A stretch of DNA of 64,000 nt from Delphinapterus leucas. Taxonomy: Eukaryota > Chordata > Mammalia > Artiodactyla > Monodontidae. Where the stretch lies: the NCBI RefSeq assembly GCF_002288925.2, contig NW_022098050.1, positions 5,099,882 to 5,163,881 on the forward strand, given 5' to 3'. Under the pieces are notes generated by a model, which saw only the letters and a program-made list of their open reading frames with translations, was not told where the DNA came from and made no database searches. Below, piece after piece: positions 45,643-57,100 of the stretch (the first letter of the stretch is position 1; each line of letters begins with the position of its first letter). A program made the translations under genes and the position numbers.

Positions 45643-45670
45643 ACACACACGCGCGCGCGCGCGCGCGCAC
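45643..45670. repeat. (CA)4(CG)9 alternating tract
   Basis: acacacac is followed by about nine GC units and then ac: a fully alternating purine-pyrimidine tract, strongly Z-prone, inside a CpG island. Confidence 0.95.
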
Positions 45671-45805
45671 GGCGCGCCCTCCCTGCCCGCCCGAGCGCCC
45701 GCCACAGCCCGCAGTGCGCCCGAAGCTAGGGGTGGGGAGAGACTCGGGGGGAGGGGCGGAGCGGGCTTAACCAGGCCGCTCGACTGAGCCGAGGCCACCT
45801 CGCCG

Positions 45806-45975
45806 TCTGTCACTTAAATGATTGTCCTCCGCTCCGCTCGGTGCGGTCAGTACGGGCTGTTAACAGGCAGTTGCAATCAGTTTCCGAAAGGTCAGCCAAG
45901 GTCCTCCGGCTCTCGCAGACGGAAGGCATTACGAAACCGCTTTTGTATCTGCAGGCACTTTAGAAAAAGAGGCGA
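45806..45975. promoter_or_regulatory. candidate conserved element inside island complex E
   Basis: It is complex, non-repetitive text of balanced composition: ttaaatgattgtcctccg, gttaacaggcagttgcaatc and ggcattacgaaaccgcttttg. Both strands give frames without domains. It is flagged on composition only. Confidence 0.3.
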
Positions 45976-46520
45976 GGAGGGGCGCACTGCAGCGCCGCGG
46001 TGCTGCGAGCCCCGGGAGAGGGGCGGGAGCCGTGGGGCGGGGTAGCTGCCCCCCGCCGCCTGCGGCCTGGACCCGGCAGCGGGGAAACCGCACGGCGAGT
46101 GACCCAGGCCCTCCCGGTTTCGACGGGGAAGCAGGAAGGAAGGGGGGGGGCAGGCGGGGAAGGAGGAATGGGAGGAAGTGGGAGAGGCGTCCTGGCTCCC
46201 CTCCTCGCCCGGCCTTCGGCCCACACCAGGACCCAGACCGGGGCGGGCGGCCTTGGGTGCCGCAAGATCCAGCTCGGACTCTCAGGGCCTCCTGTCTCTG
46301 GGAAGTGGGGCGGGGGAGGAGTTGGGGGGAAAAAGAGAGACCCTCGCAGAGCAAGCGAGTCCCCGCGCGGTGTCTGAAGACGCTGCTGCTGCAGCCGCTA
46401 GAAGTCGTCCATCAGCAACCAGTCCAACCTGCCAGTGATAATGTGCGATCAACACCAAATCACCCCCGCCAGGCGCGATCCATCATCGCTGCGCGCCGCG
46501 GGCCCGCGTGGAGCTGACTC

Positions 46521-46545
46521 GGGGCTGGGGGCTGGGGGCTGGGGA
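46521..46545. repeat. (GGGGCTG)n short tandem repeat
   Basis: Three units of ggggctg and a fourth partial copy. Four G-runs of four give quadruplex potential. Confidence 0.85.
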
Positions 46546-46797
46546 GCAGGAGGCTGTCGCCCAGCGCACTGGGATTCTCGGCGCACCTAGCTGCCCCTCC
46601 GGGAGGCCTGCATCCCGGCGTTCATAACTCTCCAAGCTCCCCAGACGCTAAGCGCAGACCCGGTGGCTCCGCGTTCCCGGCACAGGTCACTTAAGAGCCC
46701 TCACGCCCAACTATCCAGGTCACACCCTACAAAGCCGTCCCTTCCTCGGAGCTGCCCTGCCCGTCCCCTCCCTCTCCTTCGAGAAAGACTGGCTGGC

Positions 46798-46895
46798 GGG
46801 AAATTAATATTTAATATCGTGAAATTGATTAAAGGGCTGGAAGCCGGCGATGGGGTGGGGGGAAGGGTAGGGGCGTAATTAAAGATCTGAGAGTT
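46798..46895. promoter_or_regulatory. AT-rich homeodomain-type pocket
   Basis: gggaaattaatatttaatatcg, gaaattgattaaagggc and gcgtaattaaagatctg give at least four TAAT/ATTA cores in under 100 bp, flanked by CpG-island DNA. Candidate enhancer; binding is inferred. Confidence 0.35.
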
Positions 46896-47689
46896 GTGGC
46901 CGCTCCTCGTCTGCTCCAGCCGCACGCGGCCTTTGTGAGGCTGAGGCGGAGCCGCGCCGGGCTCAGCCCGGCGATCCCGGGGCGGTGGCCCGTGCTGCCC
47001 AGGATCCGGCCGGCGCCCGAGGGTGGAAGGCAGGGGCCGCACTGCGGGGGCAGGCTGTCCTGGAGGTGGCCAGTTAACCTTAGCACACCTGGGGCTGCGC
47101 GGACAGCCGCGCTTCCCTTGCCTGCCTGTATCATGGGCTCATCTCGGCTGCAGGAGCCTGAGGGTCGGGTGCTGCAGCTTTTCCCAGTTAGTTTGGCGCA
47201 GAAGCGCCTTCCCCGCCAGGAGGGTGCATCTCCCCTCCTATTCCAAGGTCCCCAGCGCTGCCTCACACTTCGGGACCCGCTCGGAAGCCGCCGCCCCAAC
47301 CCTTGCCTGGGGCCTTCCGAGCCTCCCACGCAGCCCTTCGGGAGCAAAGAGTCAGGTCCATCCAGTTCTGTAACTGGGGGATCCTGAGGCCGAGGCTGCC
47401 CGGAGCTGCCGCCGGTTCTCTCTCGTCCAGGCCCCACCCCGGGCCGCTCACACCCGGGGCAGCTTAACTCGTTCAGCTGCACTGCAGATGGGGCCTGCCG
47501 CTCGAGGCGGCGGTCTCCAGGGAGCCGTTACCGAACCAGTTCGGCCGGCGCCTGTCGTACCGTTTATGGTTACTGCGCCTCCCGAGAGGGGCACGGGGCC
47601 GGACAAGGCTGGAGGTGGGTGCCCGCGGGCCACCCGAGCTGGCGCTACTAGAGGAATTCGGTGGGTGCAAGGTCTGCGGTAACCCGTTG

Positions 47690-48960
47690 GCGCGGGCTAC
47701 GGTTTAGAAATCAGATGGTTGGCTAGGTGGCAGGCTGGCTCCTGCAGGCCTGGCTTCAAAGGGCCGCTTTGAACTTTTTCTTGTACACGATTTATTTTTT
47801 TTTGGTGAAGCGGTCTGTCTGAAAAGTATCAAGTGTGCAGAGGGGAGAAAACACAAACACAACAAGCAGGGTCCTTGGCCCTAATCAGTTCGGGGGGGGG
47901 GGGCAGGAGGGCCCACCAGGCTCCAGGCCCGCTAGAAGGAAGGTCAGGACCAGGGAGGATTAGGCCCAGTCTTGGGTTTATTGCTGTACTTGAACAAAGC
48001 ACCGGGGGCTGCCTAAACTGGGGCAAGAGAGAGGTAATTAATAGAGGGGCTGCAGAAGTAAAGAAAGGCTGGTGTGGCTGCCGCCTGGGTGGGTGAAGGA
48101 AGTGTTCTCCATGAGAATAACCAGCCGGTGCAAACATTATGCAGAACGACTTTATTTCACCAAAACAAAACAAAAAAGTTCACATTCAGCCTCTCACGCT
48201 GAGCTGATAAGCAACTTGCAAACTTTGGATGGAATCTTGAACCAGTGGGAGGTGTCAGCCTGCAGTTTACAAAGGGCAATGGGAAGCTTTTCCGGGTACT
48301 TCTCCGTTCCTACCATTGTGATTCTACCTGCTTCAGCTACTCCCTCGGGTGGCCCTTCTGACCTCCCCACCTGAGCCCAAGGTGAGATCACTCAGAATGG
48401 GCAGTATTCAGCAATGCCATTTCTGGTAAACTGGACCTCAGGCTCTGGAGTGTCCTAGGAAGAAGGCAGCCTACACAGTGCAGCGCGCATACTGATGTCA
48501 GTGCAAATGTGACGGGCGGCTCGCATTCTGTAGCCTTTACTGGATTATATTATGGATTTCCCAACCGGATGTACCCCGTTTTCCAAGACATTCCTGATTT
48601 CAAGAGCTCTGGGCCCTGTATCTTAGTCGGGCAGGATTCTCGACCTGCGGTCATGGGTATTGTGTAATTGTGCGTATTGTGTCCCACGCCTTAGCGGCCG
48701 AGCTGCCAGGATGGGAGGAAATGGCTTGGGGGTGAGGCCTGCACCCAGTGGTACCCACTGGTCCTCTGTCCACTGTGTCTAGTCTGACAGCCATCCTCCT
48801 CGCAGTCCTCATCTCAGCCAGGGCCTGTCCCTACCTCCCCCTATCAGGAATCTAGGGGAGTTGGGTGATAAAACATCCCTTTAGGAACCATCCAGGTAGG
48901 ACGCAGGGCAGGAAGCTTGTCTGGGGAAGGGGCAGGACTGGGTCCTCAGGGGTCCCCGTA
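47690..48960. other. unique sequence, nothing recognised
   Basis: Run of 12 G at 47892-47903; otherwise middling GC, no repeat family, no exon. The plus-strand frame at 47833-48096 has no domain. Confidence 0.4.
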
Positions 48961-48969
48961 GGCAGGCCA

Positions 48970-49460
48970 AGCAGGAGCGACCTCCCTGCTGGGGGCCCGG
49001 GCCGGGCGCGCCGGCTCCTGGGGGACTGCGCCCGCCTCTCCCCCGGGCGCGGGCTGCACGCCGGCCGCCATCTTGGCGCGGGCGGCGCTGCCCCCGGCGG
49101 TGGGACCGCAGAGCCGCAGGCCGGACCGAGGCGGCCGCGCGGGCGTTCCCGGGGAGCCGCGCCCGCTCCCTCCGGAGGCCCCTCCGCGCAGCGGGTCAAG
49201 GCTGACCCCTGGCCCGGGGCGGCCGCTCCTGGTTAAAGCGCGGCCTGTAGTCGCCCCTGGCCGCCACGCCAGAGCGGATTTTAATCCGGAGAAACGACCT
49301 CCGGTTGCCGGACTCCTGAATGGTCCACGCGTTATCACCTCTCCCGCGCCCAGCGGCCCGGCCGCGCATCTCGCAACTTGGGCTGCTGTCATCCCGGGGG
49401 GCGAGGCCTGCAGCACAGTCCCCGCCGTTCAAGGGGTCTCTAAGCCGCTTTCGGGGCAAG
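48970..49460. promoter_or_regulatory. CpG island F (about 0.5 kb)
   Basis: A compact, very CpG-dense island with sharp edges, unlike the long complexes C-E. It holds a consensus YY1 site in the housekeeping-promoter form. A compact island with this motif is typical of a transcription start region, so of all islands here it is the best candidate for a promoter of an unseen (perhaps spliced or non-coding) minus-strand transcript. Confidence 0.7.
49063..49077 (-). promoter_or_regulatory. YY1-type motif (GCCAAGATGGCGGCC)
   Basis: On the minus strand the motif is aagatggcggc, the YY1 consensus found just downstream of many TATA-less start sites, often overlapping the start codon. The ATG in it (49071 downward) has a good context (gccaagatgg) and opens 41 residues of P/A/G-rich sequence ending at 48946. 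I see no domain and no strong splice donor, so coding is not claimed. Confidence 0.5.
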
Positions 49461-49529
49461 AGAGGATTTGAAAGTTACCTCTCTTTAAGGGATCTTGATT
49501 GGAGAAGACTGTCACTCTACTTGTCCTCT

Positions 49530-49740
49530 TTTTGACAGGCGTTTATGGAGAGCTTGCTAAGGGCAAGGCACTGGCTTAGTCCCTAGGGGAATCCAAAAGT
49601 ACAAAAGTGAATTTTGTAAAAACGCACCCCTGGCCCTCAAGTAATTTACAATCTAGGTGGGAAGGCAGACTTGTAAATGACTCACTAAACACAAATAAAA
49701 GGCAACGTGAAATGAATGTAAACAAAGGGCATGAATCCCG
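49530..49740 (+). repeat. ancient LINE-type repeat
   Basis: The order is cttgctaagggcaaggcactgg, aaaaacgcacccctggccctc and aatttacaatctaggtgg, then a piece with many A. This follows the same old repeat class as 16515 and 17265. Confidence 0.6.
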
Positions 49741-52700
49741 CAGTAAATGGTCTGGGGAAGGGCCAATTAATTATTTTTAAAATAACCTTTACTTCTAAAA
49801 ATGTAGAATCAGTTCTGGGAGGGGAAGGGAGGATAAAAATATGCTAACACTGAATAGTTCCAGGGTCCCAGGGAATAACAGTCATCACTTCTGAAAGGTT
49901 GATGTTTAGGGAAAACGGTGAAAGTTTATTTAAACGAAGCAAAATACCAAGATTCAGAAACTTAGGATTCATTTCTCAGCTCCTGACATAAGCTGAGCTG
50001 TAGAGATGCAATTTTCCATCCAAACACAATACCACCACCTCCTACCTCCCCCGCTTTGAAATCGGTAAAACTCCCACCACACTTCATAAAAAAGAAAGCG
50101 TTTTAGAAAATAAAACTAAATGGAAGATTAGAAACTTCTAAAAAAGGTTTCAGACTTAAAGAAAATGGGAATGAAAAAAGAAACACACAAAACAAAAAAG
50201 ATCAGCCTGTTTGCAGATGGTCTCCAAGATGTGAACGCAGAAAACTGTCCCAAGATGATTTGTACAGAGGTTGGAGAGTGTGGGAAAATTAGTCATAGGT
50301 CAAAGAAAATTAAGCAAATAAAAAATGAGGCAATTATTAACTCCAGGAAAAAAAAAATCGTACAAGAAAGGTAATGCAATCACTGAAGTTCATCTGCCTC
50401 ATCGATAAACAATCTATGTGTGGTCACAAAGTAAACACTGGATATGAATTTAATAAGAAATTATGATATAGTTCTATTGTGAGAGTGGGGGAGGGGAAGT
50501 ATGAGGCAGAGAACTAAAATCCTCCTCTACCGTACCAGGAGGTCAACAGATGATATTATTATTATGGATTATTTCAGAGAAGGCCACATCTACATGTTAC
50601 TTAGAAATATGATGGCATCTACCAGAAGAAACCAGCAGAACAAGAGAGGGAGGTGCCCCCAGGGGACTGCTTTTTTTGTACCAAGCCTTTACATACTATT
50701 TGACTTCATAAACTTTGGGTAAATACTCCTTTATGAAAAATACAAATTAATTTTTTTAAATTAAAAACGCACACTTATTTAGAAGAATCAAACTCTGAGA
50801 ACTCTCAGCCACAATGATGTAACTAATGTTCTTTGAAAGTATCTTCCTTCCACATACCCAGCTCCAATTACCCAAAGTGTAGAAAGAAACAGGGAGGGAG
50901 GCGAATGGATTTGGAGCTCCTGGCCTGTACATTCCTAGTTATAAAGGAAGAGCAAATTTGCTGTTCTCAGGAGAGATGCCATTTCTGGCTTTACTGTGAA
51001 AATACCTTCCCCAATATTAATGCAATTCCACATACCCATACTGTCCACTATAGAAATGAACAAGAGTAAGCTTTACAGGGCTAATTTAGAAGGCTTCCAA
51101 AGGCTTCCCCTAGGAGCCTACTGCTAACACCAGAAAAATCCCTCTTTGGAGTTAACTTTGACTAGGAATTGCTCTCTGGATTATCCTCCACTTTTAAATG
51201 CAAATTGGCTTCGTCCATTACACATTCGTGTGAATTTCAGTTCACAGGTAACCTGTTAGGATGTCCAACTCTATTGCACCACCTGTTAGGGTCTTACACT
51301 CAAATGCCTACACCCACTACATAAAGGCCTGCAGTTAACAACATCCCTGAAAGGCTTCACATTCAAAAACAAAGAAAACACCCCCCCCCCCCAAATCCCA
51401 CCTTGCTGGCTAAACAAGACACATAGGTAGAGTGACACCCCTGTCTTTTTAAAAAAAAACTCCAAATAAAGCCTAGGAGGGATCTAGTAATTCAGTAATT
51501 TATGAACACTGGACCCTGCAGGTGAGAGGGGACAAAACAAAGAGCGAGTAACGGGCCTACTGCTCCAACCTGCTGGGTCAACACTGGCTTGATCTGCAGC
51601 CTAAGGCTGGCCCGCTCTGCTCCCAAGATGCCCTTTTGACCCCCCGTCCTGCCCTGTGTCACCATCTCTTTTCTTCTTGATCAGAGAGAAAATCTGTTTC
51701 TCCTCTGCCCTGAGAACAGAACTGCCACTAGCCTACTTGGTGACTTTGGGAGCATTGGAGAAAGGTGCCTCTGGGCCTGAATTCCAGTCCTCACTCCCCG
51801 TCTTGGCTGGGAACCTTACTGCAGTGCACAAACTACACAACCTGATGTGGTGACCCTGCTCGAGAAGCCAGCTTATTTCGGGGGCTACCCTGGAGGTTGC
51901 TCAGTTCTGACCCGCAAGGTTCCTGCTGCATCTGGGTTTCTTTGGTTTCCAGCACAGCAGACCTGGTTTTCAGCCCTACAGACCCTAATCACCTGAAGAG
52001 AGGCTGGGGTGAACCAGCTGCATCCTGGAAAGTTGCGGTGAGGTCGGGAAAGGGGCAGGTAGGTCCCAGTTCACCCAGGAGTTCTCCACTAACTCTGGGA
52101 CTTCGATGTTCATAGAGATCTTTTAAAAACATGAACATCCTGCCCTAAAGCCTTGCTGAAAATGAAATCTTCATGAGCAAAGAGGAAAGCAGGCCAGAGG
52201 GTGCACATGTCTTTTGGAATTTCAAAAACGGGAAAATGATTAGATTTCAGATTTAGGGAAGGTGTGTCACATTAAGGGAGCCAGAGAAAATCATAACTGC
52301 CAATTCCGAAGCAAAGCAAAGTCGTGTTTTTCCACTACGTTGCTATCTCTGTCTCCTAGTCAAGCCACAATGAAATAGCAGATCAAATAGCAGATCAAAG
52401 GCAGAGGCAAATACAATTATGTTGCCTGTGAAACCCCTAGCATGAAATTAGAAGTCAAACTCTCCATTCAGGGGTTAGAGACAAGGATAATGGGAACCCG
52501 AGGCCCTAGAGATGTACCCAGCTCTTTTCAGTCACAACACTATCCACGCTGGATACTTAAAACCACACCTGGGGGTAGGGGATGAACAGTAAGTATTAGA
52601 GTAATTTATTATTAGAGTAATGTATTATTTTTTCCACACCTTAGCAAATGCACTGACTACATTTCCAGCTCTGTACCACAGAAAGATATCTGTATGTTGA

Positions 52701-53160
52701 AAAAAAAAAAAAAGGTGATTTGCAAGCAAATCGTGCAACTAACGTTGCCTGAAGCGATGAAGGGTTACCACAGATCCCCCCAAGATGGCGGGTGAAGGAT
52801 GGTAGTGGCCAGATTCCCAGTCCTGTCCTTTACCTGCTTTCCCTTTCAACACTGAAGGGCCTAAAACCCAGCTGATTCCACCAACCAATTCTTCCTCAGT
52901 TCTTCCCACACTTCACAAGCTCACGGAGAGAGCTGTCCTTTGATATCGTCTATTTTTCATAAAGCCCATATTTGCTTTACGGCTCTATTTCTTTTACCCT
53001 GGCCTAATTTTAGCTCTCTGTCTCCCCCTCACCCCCCATATAATTTATACAGCCTCTTGAGGGTACAAGCTCCTATTATAACATAGACTATTCTGTTTAG
53101 AGCCAGTGCTAATTAGGTATAGCTCTCAAGAGTGCCTGGCATGGCTTTCTTTCTTTTTTT
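49740..53160. other. AT-rich sequence, mostly unique
   Basis: A likely L1 3' end lies at about 50660-50760 (ggggactgctttttttgtac). C-run of 12 at 51381-51392. Small tandems: a 12-bp unit AAATAGCAGATC twice at 52373-52396 and a 16-bp unit tattagagtaatttat twice at 52594-52625 (one mismatch). A YY1-like aagatggcggg lies at 52783-52793 outside any CpG island. No exon is recognised. Confidence 0.45.
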
Positions 53161-53167
53161 TTTTCTT

Positions 53168-53640
53168 CTCAGTGGCCATAAGTTCTTTGACACTCCTCCC
53201 AATGAGCAGTAGGGTCTATGTCCCTTCCCCTTGAATCTGAGTGGGCCTTTGCCTCATCGTAGGCAGTAGAATATAGTAGAAATGACACCACATGATTTCT
53301 GAGGGCGGGTTGGAAGAGGTGATGCTGGCATGCTTGTTTTTGGAGCCCTGAGCTGCTGCTATGTAACTTCAAGTCCTACTACCCTTAAGCCACCATACTA
53401 TGAGGAAGCCCAAGCCACACAGAGAGCCCTGTGCTTGTGTTGCAGAACACAGCTGAGGTCTCAGCCAGCAGCTGGAAAGGTGGGTGAGGCAGCGTCCAGA
53501 TGATTCCAGCTCCCAGAATTTCCACCAAATTCTGGACCCACTCAGTCCACAAGCAGAATTCAATTGCTTCTGCACTAGCTCCCTTGCAGCCGACAAGCTC
53601 TGACCCTCACTTGCCACAGTCAGTAGGGGAGGTCAGTTTT
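53168..53640 (+). repeat. old MaLR (MLT1-like) LTR
   Basis: It opens gtggccataagttctttgac, goes on ggtctatgtcccttcccc, gaatctgagtgggcctttgc and gaaatgacaccacatgatttc, and is diverged at the right end. It has the same order as 21362 and 24331. No internal gene. Confidence 0.7.
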
Positions 53641-55085
53641 ATAACATGTTGTGAAATCCATAGAAGAAGGCGAGCAGATTAAAAACAGAAGTGTGGAGAA
53701 CAGGACATATTTCATCACAACCCAAATCCTCCACCTTGGATGACACAACGCCTTGTTCTTTATGGAATCCCTGGAGGACAGACGGTGACCTGTCACCTTC
53801 TCAAATCTGATCTCACATTTCCCCTAAAGGATCTGGTTGAAAGGACCCCATTTGTTGTTCCCTCCTGACCTACGCTGGCTGTACAAGGGAGCCAGTTCAC
53901 AGGGCAGGAGAGAGGGACCGAACATTTCCACCGGGCTAGCTTTGCTTTCCCATCTTTCCTCCTCCCTCCCCTCCCCACGTTTTCCTTGCCTCTTCTTGAA
54001 GGTTCTCATGTCGGGGAGGGGGTGGGGTGGAATACAGAAGAGGGATCAGCTTACCATTTTCTTCCCAATTCCTCCACAAACCCCACATCTTCTCATTCCC
54101 TGGCACCCAACTATCCCATTTGTGTCACAGTCCAGACAAATACGTTTCCATTCATGATACTCAGAGTCACATTTGCTTGGCCACACCCACAGAATCACCC
54201 AGCAGCACCCCTGGCCTCTCCCTCCCCCTTCCCCCTCTTTCTCCTCCCCTGAGGCAGGTACTCACAGGCCCCCGTTGCCCAGGCAGCCCACCGACCCTAA
54301 CTTACAGCCTGCCCTCCTGGGGAAATGCTGAGCTCAGGGGAGACCTGGGGAGGGGCTGCAAGACATCTGGAATGTGGAAGACTGCGGAGGGGAAGATGGA
54401 GGGGCCAGGTCCTAATCCCCCATCCCCCAACACACACACCCAATAAGCACAGTAGCCAAGGAGCAGGAGAAAAGAACAAGTCGCCTGCAATGTGGAGAAA
54501 AATAGGCCGAATTTTGCGTGGGGTGGGGAGGTGAGAGGTGAGGAGCTACTGAACAGGCCAAATGGGCCAAGCCGCAAAGAGAAGTAGGCAATGCCCCCCC
54601 CGCCCCCCGTCCTGCCAAATGCCAAGGGGTGAACTCGTCAAAGATAAAATACAGCCATGAAACAGGAGCAGAGGTCAATCCCAAGGGACAACTCTCCCCC
54701 AGACCACAGAAAGCCAGCACCAACTGGGATTACATGCCAGCCACTCATCTCAGGTGGCCTGGCCCTCAGGGCACAAGCAGGGCTCAGCCACAAGAAGCCC
54801 TGCAGAGGAGCACCCAACCCAAGGGCCTGGGACCTACCCCTTCCCCAGACCCTGAGTCCAAAGGCTGACACGGCTCCCCGAGCTCACAGCTTTGGGGCGG
54901 GCTGCCTGCCTGCCGGACAGTGGGGTCCTGCAGTTCCAATTCACAGGGCTACCGCAACACACATTTTAGAAACAATTCTCTCTGCTGACCCAAATCCCAG
55001 GCCAGTGAGATCTGTGCCCAGCTAGGACCTTTCTTCCTATGCCTCAAACAATATCAGCCCCAACCCTTCCTCACTCCTTCAAGAA
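53640..55085. other. unique sequence, nothing recognised
   Basis: Repeat-free by eye, with C-rich runs near 54593-54608. Overlapping frames show no domain. Confidence 0.4.
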
Positions 55086-55089
55086 CAAG

Positions 55090-55265
55090 GGTACAACATT
55101 TACTAAAACCTTATTATTATTGATTAAAACCTTATTATTGCTTCACATGCAATTACTTCACCAAATCTTTCCCCAATCTGGTGATGTGGGCATTCTCATG
55201 CCCATTTCACAGATTAGGAAACTGAGGCTCAAAAAGGTTATATAACCGCTGGGGGCAGAGCCCCC
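55090..55265 (-). repeat. MIR SINE with a short internal duplication
   Basis: It has the MIR core catttcacagattaggaaactgaggc. Before it, taaaaccttattatt occurs twice with a period of 21 (55104-55140), a small tandem duplication. Confidence 0.8.
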
Positions 55266-55339
55266 ATCTTAAGCCCAGATGTGTCTTGCTCCAGAGCTTT
55301 CCAGCACACCTGTGATCTCCCAAACATTTTGATCACGTG

Positions 55340-55475
55340 TTTTGCGCCAACCTGTGTCAGGCTTGCAAAGATAAATAAGACAGTTTCTGCCCTTGGGGAG
55401 TTTGAAGTCTAGTGGCGGAGACAGAAACACTGCAATACAGTAGGATAGGGGCTCTGAATGCAGGGTGGTCCAAGT
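55340..55475 (+). repeat. ancient LINE-type repeat fragment
   Basis: The phrases gataaataagacagtttctgc and ccttggggagtttgaagtc match the same old class as 16515. Confidence 0.55.
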
Positions 55476-55479
55476 ACCG

Positions 55480-56385
55480 TGGAGCCCTTCTGAATATCTT
55501 GATCTGATCGTCATCACCCTTTCACTTCACTTCTACTTTCTTAGCCCCCCCTCCCCCGTTTCTTCTCACAAGGCCGCTCTTATCCTTCCTTAAGCATTAG
55601 CCGCTGGCTTCTCTTCTATGCCTGTTTCTTTTCTCCTATCAACGGAGTCTGTACTCACACACCTGGCAGGGATCCTGGCACCCTACTTGCCTGGAAAGGC
55701 TGCCTTGGTTGGGTAGATGTCCTTGGCTTCTGGGGCCCCTCTGGGAGGAGCGAGACCCTGTCTGCAACCCCAGGCTTCCTCAGGTGAGACATGGGCACAG
55801 GGGCCTGGACACTGGTAGGCCCTAGCAAGGCTTTTATTGAAGCCTGTTAAAGGGCTTTGGGCTTCCTCTGATGAAAGGCGCTTAAGTGCATCTGGTTTTG
55901 ATTACAGGGGAGGAGAAAGCCAGGCGGTCTCTCGGGGGTTGGACCAGTCATCTGGCTCTGCCTTCCTCCGGGCAGAGCAGGCTGCTGGTGAGGCCAGGTG
56001 TGGGGGGCAGAGCAGGAAGCAGAGCTGGTACAAAACCCTCTAACTCTCTGAGGCTTCTGACCCCAGCCCCTGGCTCTGCCAGGCGGGACTCCCAGAAACA
56101 GCATGGTGGCTCAGAGATGTCAGGCTCCTTTGATAAAATCAAGTTTAGAGTGGCTGCTGGCCACCCCTGACCAACAGCTCTTCACTGATTTCCACCCCCT
56201 CGTCTCCAAAATAGCCTCCTAAGAACCCCTGACCCTCCAACAACCTTGCCGGCTGCTCCCTCAGACGAAGTTAAAATAGGCTTCTGCCTCAAGGGTTTCC
56301 GCAAGTGATGAAAACCAAGGAAATGCAGACTTTTAAAAGTTAAAAAAAAAAAAACCCTTAATGTTTTCTTTCTCCTTTTCAACTA
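55480..56385. other. unique sequence, nothing recognised
   Basis: Non-repetitive, with an A-run at 56342-56354. No frame with a domain. Confidence 0.4.
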
Positions 56386-56389
56386 GCCG

Positions 56390-57100
56390 GGTATCATTCC
56401 CCATAAAACAGACATCGTTAAGGATTCCACTTCACTGTAGCTAACAACTACGCTGAATTAAAGGAAGAGATTAGTATTATTTTAAAATAAGGTGGCTGTC
56501 CTGGAGCATCACCAGGCAGTCCCAAAGCCACTCTCTGCCCCGCACCTGTCCCTGCGCGGGCCTCCACGTGGGCACAAAAAGCTCTTGGGGGATCGGATGG
56601 GTTAAACACAGTACGCGGTTCTAGAAACGAAAATGCATTTTCTTATTCCCGCCCTGATTTAATTCCGCTGCGTGTTATTATTGTCAAGTCTTTTCGCACC
56701 ACCGTTTCTAAAAAGAAAACCCGTGGGTCTGCGCGGCCCTTCGCCGCCTGCTCGGCTTTTATTGTGCACGCAGCCTGGTCTGTCTGCGTGGATCCAGCAC
56801 GTCGTGACCGCCTCGCAGGCGCGCACGGACACCCTCGGATTGGCATTTCGATAAGCTGGGCGCATTGTCTCAGTGGCGACACACACACACTCACGCACAC
56901 ACATAATAAAGGGCTTACAGACCCTGGCCAACCCTCCTCGCAACCCATAATTAGAGATGACCTTTGCGAAAGGCAATTAAAATATGGTAATGATCGATGC
57001 GCTCGCCCCTTTTCAAATAAGAAAATACACAGGTGTTGGCTTCGGGAGGCTCCACCTGGCCCGGCCAGGAGGCCTCCTCCAGCTTATGAATGAACTCTTT
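56390..57100. promoter_or_regulatory. repeat-free approach to CpG island G, candidate elements
   Basis: There are no interspersed repeats from about 56390 to the end of the island, with AT-rich pockets (ctacgctgaattaaagg near 56450; gcaattaaaatatggtaatgatcg near 56971) and a short (CA)n at 56879-56903. Candidate regulatory DNA; no gene. Confidence 0.35.

Larger units (their letters stand above)
42160..47680. promoter_or_regulatory. CpG island complex E (about 5.5 kb)
   Basis: This is the longest CpG-rich region in the window. It is dense at 42160-42600, 42960-43420, 43600-44760, 45010-45200, 45590-46300 and 46880-47680, with AT pockets at 44773-44815, 44960-45000 and 46800-46895. Frames up to about 250 residues on both strands are low-complexity, with no domain. 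The length and structure resemble the islands over developmental transcription-factor loci. It could hold an untranslated first exon or a long non-coding RNA promoter, which cannot be told from sequence. Confidence 0.8.

Noticed and set aside
52783..52793. YY1-like aagatggcggg motif
   Set aside because: It is in AT-rich DNA with no CpG island; the ATG opens six codons only. It may be chance.
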